Source: Desmonostoc muscorum LEGE 12446 (GTDB taxonomy: Bacteria; Cyanobacteriota; Cyanobacteriia; Cyanobacteriales; Nostocaceae). From it: a stretch of DNA of 64,000 bases. The DNA lies in contig NZ_JADEXS020000001.1 of NCBI RefSeq assembly GCF_015207005.2, positions 1 to 64,000 on the forward strand, read 5' to 3'. The number at the start of each line of letters is the position of its first letter. Within the stretch, counting starts at the first letter, position 1. A program made the position numbers and the translations under genes. Below are positions 27,829-37,898 of this stretch, in pieces. A model generated the notes under the pieces. It searched no databases. It saw only the letters and a list, made by a program, of their open reading frames with translations, and was not told the DNA's origin.

Positions 27829-28065
27829 ATGAATATGCAACACAAAGCTACCGACGCGGAAAACACACGAGCCGATAAGGTAGAAATTGCCGTCCGCCTA
27901 GACTCAGAGTTACTCGAGCAAATTCAGCACCTCACTAATGACCCAAGCAAAGTGATTGAGGTGGCAATTCGTCAGTGGTTGCGGGGCGAAATACTAAGAG
28001 ATGATGAACTGACCCGCACGCCTGTGCGTACTCCCGTTCCTCCTCGGGGTGAATGGAACGATTGA
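27829..28065 (+). CDS. small ribbon-helix-helix-like protein
   Basis: 78 residues from the ATG at 27829 (MNMQHKATDAENTR); the frame is open to an ATG at 27772, which would add a segment with intergenic-like composition. The middle part, KVEIAVRLDSELLEQIQHLTNDPSKVIEVAIRQWL, has the strand-helix-helix pattern of RHH proteins, followed by a Pro/Arg-rich tail TRTPVRTPVPPRGEW. Probably a DNA-binding regulator; no toxin gene is adjacent, so an antitoxin role is not supported. Confidence 0.65.
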   Translation: MNMQHKATDAENTRADKVEIAVRLDSELLEQIQHLTNDPSKVIEVAIRQWLRGEILRDDELTRTPVRTPVPPRGEWND

Positions 28066-28238
28066 CATCATCAATCAGCTGTCAATCCCACTTAACAAAA
28101 GTAAAGTTTGCCAACTTGAATTTCAGAACACCAAGAGATACTCAATCAAAAATGCAAAAGCTGTAAAAATTTATGCCAAAATTTGAACAGCTTTGGTAAA
28201 ATCCCGGTCGGATACCCTTTGTCTATCCAACTCAATTA

Positions 28239-29981
28239 ATGACTATTACTGCCAATTCCCAATTGCCGAATATTTTTTCCCAAAATCTGGAATCTATTAC
28301 CAGTAAAACTGATGGCTCATTGCCAACTCTAGGAGCCGAGTTGGTGTATACGCAAGATGGGGCAGGGCGCTATCTGACCTTTTGTTGGCAGCACAGCGAA
28401 CTCCTGGGGTTAAAAACCGAAAAAATAGTTGATGAAGTCAACCAGACTCAAACCTTTGCTCCCGTGGATAAGGTTGCCTATTTGGAACGATTACACCGAA
28501 TTTTGACAAATTTGGTGCCAGAAAGGTTTCAGTGCTGGTTTAGCTATCACCAGGAATTATTTGAGTTGGACTTAGTAATTAGTCCGATTATGCCAAGTTT
28601 GGGAACCGCTGCCACTACAGTTTTAGTGATGGGACGCTTGCTGCAAGCGACACTCAACAAAAAACAAGTGTGTGTGGGAGCAAAAACGCCCACACAGATA
28701 GAGTTGGCTTTACGATCGCAGCAACACCAAAAACTGGTAAATCGGATTACTAGGAATATTCGGCGGACATTGGATTTAGATATTATTTGGCAGCAAACAG
28801 TTGATAGTTTGGGGAAAGCACTGCGGCTAGAACGCTGCATTATCTGTCCTTATCAGCCTTGTACTACAAAAGTAGAAGTGAAGGCTGAGTATCACCAGCC
28901 AGAACTTACCTCAATGATTGGCTCAGAAATAGATATAGCTTCTGAACCAGCCTTTACTCAGGCATTGACAAGCTTAGAACCAGTTGTAATGGATGTGTCT
29001 GGATACACTGATTCTAGGCAGCACAAAACTTTAGTAGTTGCAACTTGCTATCAAGACCAAGCCAATGGATTGGTTGTTTTGAGTTGGCAAGATGAATGCT
29101 ACACATTAACAGAATCGGAACTAGAACTAGCCAAAGAAGCAGCGGATCAATTGGGAACAGCGATCGCTCATGCTACTTTATATAAAGAATTAGAAGCAGC
29201 CCGCCAAAAAGCTGAAGACGCTTCCCGCCTCAAAAGTGAGTTTCTCGCCAATGTATCCCACGAAATTCGTACTCCCCTCAACGGGATGATTGGCTTTTTA
29301 AAGCTGATTTTGGAAGGCATGGCAGATGATCCAGAAGAACAAAACCAGTTTTTACAAGAAGCTCATCACTTATCAATACATCTGTTAAATATTATTAATG
29401 ATATTTTAGACATCGCTAAAATTGAAGCTGGCAAAATGGAACTAGCTTACGCTCCAGTCAAGCTAGGTGAACTCTTTACTGATGTAGAAAATTTCATGCG
29501 TCCTCAAGCAGAGATGAAAAACCTCAGCTTCCAGATGCAAATGCCAGCTACCTCCGATGAAATCATCGTCCAAAGTAATTACCAACGGTTGCTACAAGTC
29601 ATGCTGAATTTGGTGAACAATGCCATCAAATTTACTCATGAAGGCGGCATCACTGTCAGCGCCGATTTAGTACTCAAAAAGACAAAGGCGCAATTTCAAG
29701 GTCAGCAATTTCCAGGTATGGTGAAAGTGCGTGTAGCAGACACTGGAATTGGTGTTTCCTTAGATAAACAAGATAAACTATTTCAATTATTCTCTCAGGT
29801 GGATGGCTCCCGGACTCGTCAGTACGGCGGTACAGGTTTAGGGCTGGCAATTTCCCAGAAGCTAGTGGAAGCAATGGGTGGTGAAGTCCATTTCTACAGT
29901 CTGGGCGAGGGACTTGGCTCAACAGTCACATTCACCGTGCCCCTATATCAACAACCAGTGATCGTTTCATCTAATGATTGA
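28239..29981 (+). CDS. histidine kinase with PAS-like and GAF domains
   Basis: 580 residues. N-terminal PAS-like region (about 30-145), GAF domain (about 165-310), coiled linker, HisKA with phospho-acceptor His341 (NVSHEIRTPLNG), then HATPase_c with NLVNNAIKFT (N box), VADTGIGVS (G1) and GTGLGLAISQKLV (G2). No transmembrane segment and no receiver domain, so it is a soluble kinase that passes phosphate to a separate regulator. Partner not in the immediate neighbourhood. A perfect hairpin follows the stop. Confidence 0.92.
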   Translation: MTITANSQLPNIFSQNLESITSKTDGSLPTLGAELVYTQDGAGRYLTFCWQHSELLGLKTEKIVDEVNQTQTFAPVDKVAYLERLHRILTNLVPERFQCWFSYHQELFELDLVISPIMPSLGTAATTVLVMGRLLQATLNKKQVCVGAKTPTQIELALRSQQHQKLVNRITRNIRRTLDLDIIWQQTVDSLGKALRLERCIICPYQPCTTKVEVKAEYHQPELTSMIGSEIDIASEPAFTQALTSLEPVVMDVSGYTDSRQHKTLVVATCYQDQANGLVVLSWQDECYTLTESELELAKEAADQLGTAIAHATLYKELEAARQKAEDASRLKSEFLANVSHEIRTPLNGMIGFLKLILEGMADDPEEQNQFLQEAHHLSIHLLNIINDILDIAKIEAGKMELAYAPVKLGELFTDVENFMRPQAEMKNLSFQMQMPATSDEIIVQSNYQRLLQVMLNLVNNAIKFTHEGGITVSADLVLKKTKAQFQGQQFPGMVKVRVADTGIGVSLDKQDKLFQLFSQVDGSRTRQYGGTGLGLAISQKLVEAMGGEVHFYSLGEGLGSTVTFTVPLYQQPVIVSSND

Positions 29982-30022
29982 TAGCGGTTCAACAAAAAAT
30001 TCCCAGTCCTAAGAAGTGTTAA

Positions 30023-30064
30023 GTTAGGGATGGGCATTGGGAGTGCTGAGTGCCCATCCCTAAC
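30023..30064. terminator. 14-bp perfect hairpin
   Basis: GTTAGGGATGGGCA (30023-30036) pairs with TGCCCATCCCTAAC (30051-30064) across 14 bases. Located between the histidine kinase stop and the NFU start; no T-run follows, so it may be a structured leader or a factor-dependent terminator. Confidence 0.5.
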
Positions 30065-30081
30065 AGAGTAGGTCTAAAACT

Positions 30082-30312
30082 ATGGAATTAACACCTGACA
30101 ACGTTGAAACAGTCTTAGATGAAATGCGCCCTTATCTGATGTCTGATGGCGGCAATGTAGAACTTGTAGAACTTGATGGTCCTATTGTCAAACTGCGGTT
30201 GCAAGGTGCCTGTGGTTCTTGCCCAAGCTCTGCAATGACTTTGAGAATGGGTATTGAACGTCGCCTGCGGGAAATGATTCCCGAAATTGCAGAAGTTGAA
30301 CAAGTCATTTAG
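30082..30312 (+). CDS. NifU C-terminal-like Fe-S scaffold (NFU)
   Basis: 76 residues, essentially only an NFU domain. The Fe-S-ligating CxxC is present in GACGSCPSS, and the flanking [24 protein letters not shown] is typical of cyanobacterial NfuA. NFU proteins carry a [4Fe-4S] cluster between subunits of a dimer and hand it to targets such as photosystem I; cyanobacterial NFU has been shown to be essential for this. Stops directly before a heptamer array. Confidence 0.93.
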   Translation: MELTPDNVETVLDEMRPYLMSDGGNVELVELDGPIVKLRLQGACGSCPSSAMTLRMGIERRLREMIPEIAEVEQVI

Positions 30313-30465
30313 GGACTGGGGACTGGGGGCTGGTGACTGGGTACTAGGAATAATTAACGTTCGGTATTGAATGAGGAACAATGCATTTATTCATTCATAA
30401 TTTATCATTAATACCTAGTTCCCAATCCTCAATCCCCAATCCCTAATCCCCAATCCCTAATCACT
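30313..30465 (+). repeat. short heptamer pair after NFU gene
   Basis: Left arm 30313-30340 of GGGACTG-type heptamers and right arm about 30418-30465 of CCCCAAT/CCCTAAT type. The left arm is similar to the heptamer block inside the TATAGCAA MITE (GACTGGGTA ending). Confidence 0.85.
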
Positions 30466-30469
30466 CCTT

Positions 30470-32704
30470 ATGTCCCATCCCCTCTACGTCGCTTTTATCT
30501 GGCATCAACATCAGCCGCTGTACAAATCTCCTGGCAGCGGCGTTTCGCTATCTCCTAGTCAGCAGTATCGCTTACCTTGGGTACGTTTGCATGGCACTAA
30601 AGATTATTTGGATTTGATATTAATCCTAGAACGGTATCCTAAGTTACACCAAACGGTGAATTTAGTACCATCGCTGATATTGCAACTGGAAGATTATATT
30701 GCTGGCACTGCTTTTGACCCTTACCTCACAGCTAGTTTGACACCGGACGATCAACTGAGCCAACAACAGCGGGAATTCATTATTCAACACTTTTTTGATG
30801 CCAATCACCATACGCTGATCGATCCTCATCCCCGCTATGCCGAGTTGTATCACCAAAGGCAGGAAAAAGGGCAAAGTTGGTGTTTGGCAAATTGGGAATT
30901 GTCAGATTATGGTGATTTGCTGGCTTGGCACAATCTGGCTTGGATCGATCCGCTGTTTTGGGATGACCCACAAATTGCCACTTGGTTAAAGCAGGGTCGG
31001 AATTTTACTTTAAGCGATCGCCAGCGCATTTATTCCAAACAACGAGAAATCCTCAGTCGCATTATCCCCCAACATCGGAAAATGCAACAGGCGGGACAAT
31101 TAGAAGTTACCACCACGCCCTACACTCACCCGATTTTACCTTTGCTAGCTGATACTAACTCTGGTCGAGTAGCTGTGCCAAATATGACACTACCTGAGCA
31201 GCGGTTTCAGTGGGCAGAAGATATCCCGCGTCACTTACGGAAAGCTTGGAACTTTTATAAAGACCGCTTTGGACAGATACCCCGTGGTTTATGGCCTTCC
31301 GAACAGTCAGTAAGTCCGTCAATACTTCCACATATTATTAACCAAGGATTTAAGTGGATATGCTCAGATGAGGCGGTTTTAGGATGGACGCTGAAACACT
31401 TTTTCCATCGGGATGGGGCAGGGAATGTAGAACAACCAGAACTTCTGTACCGACCGTATCGCCTGCAAACCCCAGAAGGTGACTTGTCAATTGTGTTTCG
31501 TGACCACAGGTTATCAGATTTGATTGGCTTTACCTATAGCGCCATGCCAGCAAAACAGGCAGCTGCGGACTTAGTGGGACATTTGCAAGCGATCGCCAGA
31601 ACCCAAAGAGACAGCCAAAGTCAACAACCTTGGCTCGTTACCATCGCTTTGGATGGCGAGAACTGCTGGGAATATTATCCCCAAGACGGTAAACCCTTCC
31701 TAGAAGCTTTATATCAAACCTTAAGCAACGAACCCCACCTCAAACTCGTCACCGTCTCCGAATTTCTCGAACAATTTCCAGCCACAGCCACCATCCCCGG
31801 AGAACAACTACACAGCGGTTCTTGGGTAGATGGCAGTTTCACCACTTGGATTGGCGATCCCGCCAAAAATCGTGCTTGGGATTACCTTACAGAAGCTAGG
31901 AATTTATTGGCGAGTCATCCAGAAGCAACGGAAGAAAATAACCCAGAAGCTTGGGAAGCCTTGTATGCCGCAGAGGGTTCCGATTGGTTTTGGTGGTTTG
32001 GTGCTGGACATTCCTCAAATCAGGATGCCGTCTTTGATCAGTTGTTTCGAGAACATCTGTTTGGCATTTACAAAGCCTTAAATGAACCTGTACCGCCCTA
32101 TCTCAAACAACCAGTAGAGGTTCACCAAGCACAGGCAAACCATCGCCCACAAGGGTTTATTCATCCAATTATTGATGGCAAAGGAGATGAACAAGACTGG
32201 GACAAAGCTGGACGCTTAGAAATCGGGGGGGCGCGGGGAACAATGCACAACAGCAGCCTCGTCCAGCGACTTTGGTATGGGGTGGATCACCTCAATTTCT
32301 ATTTGCGAGTGGATTTTAAAAGTGGTGTTGTGCCGGGGCGGGATTTGCCAACAGAGTTGAATTTGCTATGGTACTATCCAGACAAAACAATGGTCAACAG
32401 CCCAGTTCCCTTGGCAGATGTCCCAGATGCAGCCCCAATGAATTATCTTTTCCACCATCTTCTGGAAATTAATTTGCTGACACAATCAATTTATTTTCGG
32501 GAAGCTGGAGACAATTATCAATGGCATTCTCGCACTAGTCGCGCTCAAGCAGCTTTAAATAGTTGTTTAGAGTTGGCAGTACCCTGGGCAGATTTGCAAG
32601 TTCCGCCAGATTATCCCCTGCGCTTGATTTTGGTGCTTGCTGATGAAGGGCGTTTTTGTAACTACTTCCCAGAAAATGCTTTGATTCCCATTGAGGTGCC
32701 GTAA
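30470..32704 (+). CDS. glycoside hydrolase family 57
   Basis: 744 residues. N-terminal GH57 motif WHQHQPLY (11-18), nucleophile Glu278 in LWPSEQSVSPS, and FRDHRLSD with Asp345, which contains the likely acid/base. A C-terminal region follows the catalytic domain and is rich in beta structure. GH57 includes amylases, 4-alpha-glucanotransferases and branching enzymes; the cyanobacterial proteins of this length are often annotated as alpha-amylase/alpha-mannosidase. A role in glycogen turnover fits the GH31, GH13 and GT4 genes upstream in the window. No signal peptide. Confidence 0.9.
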   Translation: MSHPLYVAFIWHQHQPLYKSPGSGVSLSPSQQYRLPWVRLHGTKDYLDLILILERYPKLHQTVNLVPSLILQLEDYIAGTAFDPYLTASLTPDDQLSQQQREFIIQHFFDANHHTLIDPHPRYAELYHQRQEKGQSWCLANWELSDYGDLLAWHNLAWIDPLFWDDPQIATWLKQGRNFTLSDRQRIYSKQREILSRIIPQHRKMQQAGQLEVTTTPYTHPILPLLADTNSGRVAVPNMTLPEQRFQWAEDIPRHLRKAWNFYKDRFGQIPRGLWPSEQSVSPSILPHIINQGFKWICSDEAVLGWTLKHFFHRDGAGNVEQPELLYRPYRLQTPEGDLSIVFRDHRLSDLIGFTYSAMPAKQAAADLVGHLQAIARTQRDSQSQQPWLVTIALDGENCWEYYPQDGKPFLEALYQTLSNEPHLKLVTVSEFLEQFPATATIPGEQLHSGSWVDGSFTTWIGDPAKNRAWDYLTEARNLLASHPEATEENNPEAWEALYAAEGSDWFWWFGAGHSSNQDAVFDQLFREHLFGIYKALNEPVPPYLKQPVEVHQAQANHRPQGFIHPIIDGKGDEQDWDKAGRLEIGGARGTMHNSSLVQRLWYGVDHLNFYLRVDFKSGVVPGRDLPTELNLLWYYPDKTMVNSPVPLADVPDAAPMNYLFHHLLEINLLTQSIYFREAGDNYQWHSRTSRAQAALNSCLELAVPWADLQVPPDYPLRLILVLADEGRFCNYFPENALIPIEVP

Positions 32705-32736
32705 ATTCAGGCAATACTGTATTATTCTTTAATTTT

Positions 32737-32773
32737 ACAGATGGTGTAGGGACTAGAACCCTACACCATCTGT
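32737..32773. terminator. 15-bp perfect hairpin after GH57 gene
   Basis: ACAGATGGTGTAGGG (32737-32751) pairs with CCCTACACCATCTGT (32759-32773), seven-base loop, 33 bp after the GH57 stop. Confidence 0.65.
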
Positions 32774-32830
32774 ATGTGGATATACTGAGTATCTTGTCAG
32801 TCTGCTTTCACTAAGGCACTTGCCCTGAAA

Positions 32831-32902
32831 AAAGATACCAGCCGTCATAACCCAGATCCAAGCTACACTAACGAACAAACTCGAAACACGGCTGGTATCT
32901 TT
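32831..32902 (-). terminator. long-loop hairpin after the PEP-CTERM gene
   Basis: AAAGATACCAGCCGT (32831-32845) and ACGGCTGGTATCTTT (32888-32902) are exact inverses with a 42-base loop. On the minus strand the stem is followed by a T-run, so it probably terminates the DUF4394 gene ending at 33018; it could also act on the plus strand, where TTTATTTTTG follows. Confidence 0.6.
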
Positions 32903-33017
32903 ATTTTTGCGGTCTCCCCTAAACTGCTAAAAAGCCTTTAACACAGTATTTGGAAAGACAACCATATCCAAAACCGGATTCTCAATCCCAAATGGATTAA
33001 CTAGATTAGAACTCTGT

Positions 33018-33893
33018 CTATCGGACCAACTTAGGGCGACGACCTAATAGAGCAAAAACACCAACACCGAGCAAAGCGCCAAGACCAATGTTAGGCTCAG
33101 GGACAACAGCTGTCAGGCCGATAAGACGCTTACCGCCGCTGATGGTGCCTACTGAAGTAGCAGCACCTGTGGTCAAGTCGATGGTGTATAGATTGGAGCC
33201 GGATATCGAGGTTGGAGTCAGTGCCGCAAAGGCAGTATTCACCCCATTGTCTGTGAAGATGTCAAACCCTGCTGCTGAGATAATGTCCAAACCGAGAGAA
33301 CCTACTAGCCCCAAAGTGCCAGCATTAGGCGGATTCTGTATAAATAATGCATCACTAATGTAGTCAATATTGTACAGTGTAGTTCCGGTTGCTGGATTAT
33401 TATCAACATTGGTGTATGCTACAGCAGTAATATTGGGATCTCCTGGGTTCAATGTCCCATCAACAATAACTGCACCAGTATCCACGTTGATGCGGTAGTT
33501 TTGGTCATTGCTACCAACGACCCGTAGGCGATCGGGTACTGGGTTGAAGTCTACTCCAGAAATAGTGCCGCCGGTAAAGGGTACGGAGAGGGTACTTACA
33601 AGAGAAGCAGCACCAGTGAACGGGTTAATGGTGTATATGTTGTTAGTATTCGTGAGACCATAGATCAGATTGTTAGCTGGGCGACGGTCAATGCCCAACA
33701 AAGTACCATCGACCCCAGTGATTGAGACAGTGCTAGTACTGGTGGGATTGCTGGAATCAAAAAGAACTAAATTGTTGTCTTCAGTTAGGCCCACCAGACT
33801 AACGGCCGCCGCAGGTTTGGCGACGCTGAGTAGATCAAATATCGCTGCTACTACCAGTGCAGTGAAGACTGTACCTAGCTTACTTAATTTCAT
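33018..33893 (-). CDS. DUF4394 protein with PEP-CTERM sorting signal
   Basis: 291 residues. N-terminal signal peptide (MKLSKLGTVFTALVVAAIF...AKPAAA, about 30 residues), then a DUF4394-type beta-propeller-like region (LVGLTEDNNLVLFDSS, LLGIDRRPANNLIYGLT, VDFNPVPDRLRVVGSN). The C-terminus VPEPNIGLGALLGVGVFALLGRR is a PEP-CTERM signal: Pro-Glu-Pro, hydrophobic helix, Arg-rich end. Predicted exported and anchored or sorted by an exosortase; the exosortase is not in the window. Function unknown; several DUF4394 proteins are surface or exopolysaccharide associated by context. Confidence 0.9.
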   Translation of the reverse strand: MKLSKLGTVFTALVVAAIFDLLSVAKPAAAVSLVGLTEDNNLVLFDSSNPTSTSTVSITGVDGTLLGIDRRPANNLIYGLTNTNNIYTINPFTGAASLVSTLSVPFTGGTISGVDFNPVPDRLRVVGSNDQNYRINVDTGAVIVDGTLNPGDPNITAVAYTNVDNNPATGTTLYNIDYISDALFIQNPPNAGTLGLVGSLGLDIISAAGFDIFTDNGVNTAFAALTPTSISGSNLYTIDLTTGAATSVGTISGGKRLIGLTAVVPEPNIGLGALLGVGVFALLGRRPKLVR

Positions 33894-34478
33894 TGAAATG
33901 CCTTTAATTGGGAGTTTTACTTGTGTGGTGAGTAAAATTCAGCCAAACGTACAATTAGCGTAAATACGTAAATATATTTCCGCCGTTGTAAATTTTTTAT
34001 TGGAGTTAGAATGTAAATTTTACTTACAATAAATAGTACACTAACAAGTTCTGTAAACTCAAGACACAGAATCAATCTTCATTGAAACTTTAAACTTTTG
34101 TAGTTTAAATTCTACTGACATATGATAAAGGCATAAATAAAGTTAACTAGTTAAAATTGTCATTTATCCTTTGTGATTAATCATTTGTAAAGGTTTTAGG
34201 CGTATTTAATTCTAGTAATATAGTTATGCTTATTTGCACCTATTTACTTAGTCAAAGGTGTAGGTTGGGGAGCCACTGCGCCCTTGCGGTTTCCTGACTT
34301 GTTGGGGCAGCGTCTTCCCCCTGGGAGAAGCAAGTTGGCGTTTGAGGAATGTAGAAGCCTGGAGGGCGGCTTTCTGCCGGGTAACCCAACATTATCAAGG
34401 CTTTGTTGGGTTTCACTTCGTACTCCTACGGTGAAGCAAGCTACAACCCATTATAATGCGCTGTACTTAGCACTATCG
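33894..34478. repeat. intergenic region with mosaic dispersed repeats
   Basis: 33894-34250 is AT-rich and should hold the promoter of the PEP-CTERM gene. 34258-34460 is different: GC-rich words such as GGGGAGCCACTGCGCC, CTTCCCCCTGGGAGAAGC and a hairpin AACCCAACA (34383-34391) with TGTTGGGTT (34404-34412). These are familiar dispersed cyanobacterial repeats. The 114-codon plus-strand ORF crossing this block is not credible. Confidence 0.6.
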
Positions 34479-37229
34479 CTAATTGAGCGGATCGAAACGC
34501 TGCAAGATCAGAGCTATGAACACTACTGGCAAACCTACACCCATGCAAATGAGAGCTTGGGTAAATGTCAAAGGTGTCGTGTCAAACACTTGATTCATCA
34601 TGCTCCACTGACTGAACAGACATTGTAAAATCACCACAATTACAATTCCGATCGCTGGAGCATAGGCTACGGGTGTCCGTTTACCTTGGATTCTGGCAAC
34701 TAAAGATGGTAAAAACTGGGTAATACTTAACAGGTAAAACACCTCTGCTGCCACCAACCCATTAATCGCCATCGTGCGAGCCAAGGCTTCATTACCCGTA
34801 GTTTGAAGTATCCATTGAAATACCCCAAAAATTACCACCCAATTGAAGACGGAAATCGCTAAGATGCGCTGGAGTAAACTACCTGATAAAAGCTTTTCTC
34901 TGGGGTTGCGTGGTGGTTGCTGCATCACGTGTCCAGATTTTGGCTCAAAGGCGAGGGGAACAATCAACCCTACTGAACTAACCATGTTCAGCCAGAGAAT
35001 TTGGATTGGTAAGATGGGAAGCACAGTTGCCAGGAGAATGGCAATTAAAATCGTCATGGATTCTCCAACGTTGATCGGCAGCAAGAAAGCGATCGCTTTT
35101 CGCAAGTTGCGGTAAACCCCGCGCCCTTCCTCCACAGCAGCTTCAATTGAGGCGAAGTTATCGTCAGTTAGCAGCATATCCGCAGATTCTTTGGTAACCT
35201 CTGCCCCAGCTATACCCATCGCTACACCAATATCTGCTTGCTTGAGAGCGGGAGCATCGTTAACACCATCTCCAGTCATGGCAACAATTTCGCCGTTGAG
35301 TTGTAACGCTTTCACTAGACGCAACTTTTGTTCTGGCGCAACTCGCGCAAATACCATGCCTTGCTCAGCTGCTTGGGCAAATTTTTTTTCATCCATCTGA
35401 GCTAATTGCTGTCCGGTAAACACCTGTTCTTCAGCGGAGCAAATACCCATTTGGCGGGCGATGGCAGTAGCTGTGAGCGCATGATCCCCAGTGATCATCT
35501 TGACTTTAATCCCAGCAGATTGACAGGCTTTGACTGCGGCGATCGCTTCTTCGCGGGGCGGATCAATTATGCCTTGAAGTCCCAGGAACATCAGTCCTCG
35601 ATCGATATCATGGCGCTCCAAGCATTGCTTAGCCGCAACTTCTTTTCTAGCAAAAGCTAGCACTCGTAACCCTTGTTTTGCCATACCAGCAACTTCCTGC
35701 TCCACTGCGGCAGGATTAAGCGCAGCCTGTTGTCCTTGAGCGTCGAACATGCGATCGCATCGTTGAAGAATTGCCTCCACAGAACCTTTGAGATAAATCA
35801 CATTCAGCCCTTGCTTTGCATCTAATTCATGCAAAGTCGCCATGTATTGAAATTCGGACTCAAAGGGAAGGGTATCTATTCTGGGTAATTCTTTTTCTAG
35901 ATTCTCTGGTGTCAATCCTGCTTTATTCGCAGCCGTAATCAATGCTCCCTCAGTTGGGGTTCCGACTAAGTTCCACTGCCCGTCTCGCCATTGGATGTGA
36001 GAATCATTGCACAGCAATCCCGCTTCTAAACATTCCCAAACAGCAACATGTCCATCTGCATTGAAATCAAGGGGCTGCTGATTCATCAGGATTTCACCAT
36101 CTGGGGCATAACCAATACCACTGACGGTGTAGTGTTGTCCACCCGTATAAATATTCTGAACCGTCATCTGATTTTCGGTCAACGTGCCGGTTTTGTCAGA
36201 GCAGATAACGGTGGTACTTCCCAATGTTTCCACTGCGGGTAACTTGCGAATAATTGCGTTACGTCGTGCCATCCGCGAAACTCCGATCGCCAACGTGACT
36301 GTGACAATTGCAGGTAATCCTTCCGGAATCGCGCTGACTACCAGAGCCACAGCTGCTTTGAAAACATCAATCCAAGATTCATTTTGTCCTAATCCGACTG
36401 CAAATGTCAGACCAGCCAAACTCAAGATGACATACAACAAGGTTTTGCTAAACTTGTCAATATTTCGCGTCAGTGGTGTTTTCAGATTTGTGCTGCTTTC
36501 AATTAACTCCGAGATGCGCCCAGTTTCAGTGGCATCTGCGATCGCAACTACAATCCCTTCTCCCTGTCCAAAGGTGACGAAACTTCCTGTATAGGCCATA
36601 TTGCTGCGTTCGGCTAATGGTGTTTCGGCAGCCAGCGATAAAGTTGCTTTCTCCACCGGAACAGATTCGCCTGTTAAAGCAGACTCGTCAACTTGTAACC
36701 CACGCACACTTAATAGCCGCAGATCCGCAGGTACTTTATCCCCAGATGCTAGCAGTACCAGATCGCCAACAACAAGTTCAGTGGAAGCCAGACGGGTTTT
36801 TTGACCATCCCGAATCACAGTTGCTTCGGTAGTCACAGCTTTAGATAAAGCAGCGATCGCGCCTTCTGCTTTCGATTCTTGAATGTAGCTAATGATGACA
36901 TTAATCAGGGTGACACCAAAAATTACTCCCGCATCTATCCAATCTCGCAGCAGCAGCGTTACTACTCCGGCCGTCAGCAAAATATATAGTAGTGGTTGAT
37001 TAAATTGCTCTAAAAATTTTAGCCAAGGACTTTTGCCATCTTTAGTAGTTAGTTGGTTTGCACCCATCTGTTGATGCCGCGTGGTAGCTTCTTTATGGGT
37101 CAAACCTGCTTCTGGATGGCTGGCTAAGGTTTGCAGAACTTTTTGTTCCGCGAGAGTATGCCACTCATAGTTGAGTAAATCCTTTGTGGAATCAGCAAAA
37201 GTATTTGTAGCGATCGTATCTGCTGTCAT
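34479..37229 (-). CDS. P-type cation-transporting ATPase (P2 type)
   Basis: 916 residues from the ATG at 37229, which has GGAG nine bases upstream; the TTG at 37241 would place the SD inside the coding region. Phosphorylated Asp345 is in ICSDKTGTLT, the TGES loop in DESALTGESVPV, and SAIPEGLPA and GDGVNDAPALKQADIG are diagnostic. The N-terminal cation-ATPase domain (WHTLAEQKVLQTL) and about ten membrane segments fit the Ca2+/Na+/Mn2+-type P2 group (PMA1/PacL-like). It would export a cation across the plasma membrane at the cost of ATP. Neighbours are stress proteins and an RppA/RppB-like pair. Exact ion not predictable. Confidence 0.93.
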   Translation of the reverse strand: MTADTIATNTFADSTKDLLNYEWHTLAEQKVLQTLASHPEAGLTHKEATTRHQQMGANQLTTKDGKSPWLKFLEQFNQPLLYILLTAGVVTLLLRDWIDAGVIFGVTLINVIISYIQESKAEGAIAALSKAVTTEATVIRDGQKTRLASTELVVGDLVLLASGDKVPADLRLLSVRGLQVDESALTGESVPVEKATLSLAAETPLAERSNMAYTGSFVTFGQGEGIVVAIADATETGRISELIESSTNLKTPLTRNIDKFSKTLLYVILSLAGLTFAVGLGQNESWIDVFKAAVALVVSAIPEGLPAIVTVTLAIGVSRMARRNAIIRKLPAVETLGSTTVICSDKTGTLTENQMTVQNIYTGGQHYTVSGIGYAPDGEILMNQQPLDFNADGHVAVWECLEAGLLCNDSHIQWRDGQWNLVGTPTEGALITAANKAGLTPENLEKELPRIDTLPFESEFQYMATLHELDAKQGLNVIYLKGSVEAILQRCDRMFDAQGQQAALNPAAVEQEVAGMAKQGLRVLAFARKEVAAKQCLERHDIDRGLMFLGLQGIIDPPREEAIAAVKACQSAGIKVKMITGDHALTATAIARQMGICSAEEQVFTGQQLAQMDEKKFAQAAEQGMVFARVAPEQKLRLVKALQLNGEIVAMTGDGVNDAPALKQADIGVAMGIAGAEVTKESADMLLTDDNFASIEAAVEEGRGVYRNLRKAIAFLLPINVGESMTILIAILLATVLPILPIQILWLNMVSSVGLIVPLAFEPKSGHVMQQPPRNPREKLLSGSLLQRILAISVFNWVVIFGVFQWILQTTGNEALARTMAINGLVAAEVFYLLSITQFLPSLVARIQGKRTPVAYAPAIGIVIVVILQCLFSQWSMMNQVFDTTPLTFTQALICMGVGLPVVFIALILQRFDPLN

Positions 37230-37260
37230 CTCTATCTCCAAATCAAAGTAACCGTTAAAC

Positions 37261-37289
37261 TAATTCGTAATTCGTAATTCGTAATTAAG
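37261..37289 (+). repeat. TAATTCG heptamer array
   Basis: Four units of TAATTCG just upstream of the P-type ATPase start. The inverse word ACGAATT is tandemly repeated at 38896-38925 and 41919-41957. Confidence 0.85.
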
Positions 37290-37355
37290 AATCATCAGAT
37301 TTAATCTGAATTTTTATGTTTGAATCTGTACCTTTCATTTTTAAAATTGGTGTTA

Positions 37356-37898
37356 TTACGAGAATCTTTTGCTAAGTTTATAAACATGCCACTCTCGCAC
37401 ACCCCAGTAACGGAGAATCGATTCTGCTTGCCATATTTCATCTGCTGTTCCCTCTACCTTCACCAAAAATTCTTCTTGGAAGGTAGTTGGCTTAGAGAGT
37501 CTAGCTTGCCTTTCGGGAGCAAACCAACCTTGAAATGCACCATACACACTGCCAAAAATCGCACTCGCTCCACCCGCTAGCAGCGTACCCAGCACAGATT
37601 CAACGGCTAATGCCGGTCCAAAACCGGGGATAACTAATACGCCAAGTCCGGCTGTGAGTGCCAGGAAGCCTCCAGCTGTTCCTCCTGTAATTGCGCCTGC
37701 TTTAGCACCTTCGAGCGGAGTTATGGTATGTTTACCCGCATTAGCATCCTCGTGCAACTTTTCGTGTCCAGAGTCTAAAGCAAACACAGAAATTTTATGC
37801 ATAGGAAAGTCAATCACTGTGAGTTCATGAAGTACCTGGGTTGCAGCTTTCCGGGTAGAAATGATGCCCACTGCATTTTTAGCTGGATGGAAATTCAT
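37356..37898 (-). CDS. general-stress-type protein with glycine-rich hydrophobic core
   Basis: 180 residues. N-terminus MNFHPAKNAVGIISTRKAATQVLHELT resembles the YflT/GSP17M-like stress protein domain. A long hydrophobic Gly/Ala segment (about 65-120; GAKAGAITGGTAGGFLALTAG...GTLLAGGASAIFG) resembles glycine-zipper membrane segments, then a C-terminal LVKVEGTADEIWQAESILRYWGVREWHVY similar to an ACT-like or USP-like tail. Probably membrane associated and stress induced. Divergent from the USP gene region. Function not known. Confidence 0.6.
   Translation of the reverse strand: MNFHPAKNAVGIISTRKAATQVLHELTVIDFPMHKISVFALDSGHEKLHEDANAGKHTITPLEGAKAGAITGGTAGGFLALTAGLGVLVIPGFGPALAVESVLGTLLAGGASAIFGSVYGAFQGWFAPERQARLSKPTTFQEEFLVKVEGTADEIWQAESILRYWGVREWHVYKLSKRFS

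Noticed and set aside
34284..34628. 114-codon plus-strand ORF
   Set aside because: Made of dispersed repeat words and overlapping the 3' end of the P-type ATPase on the other strand.
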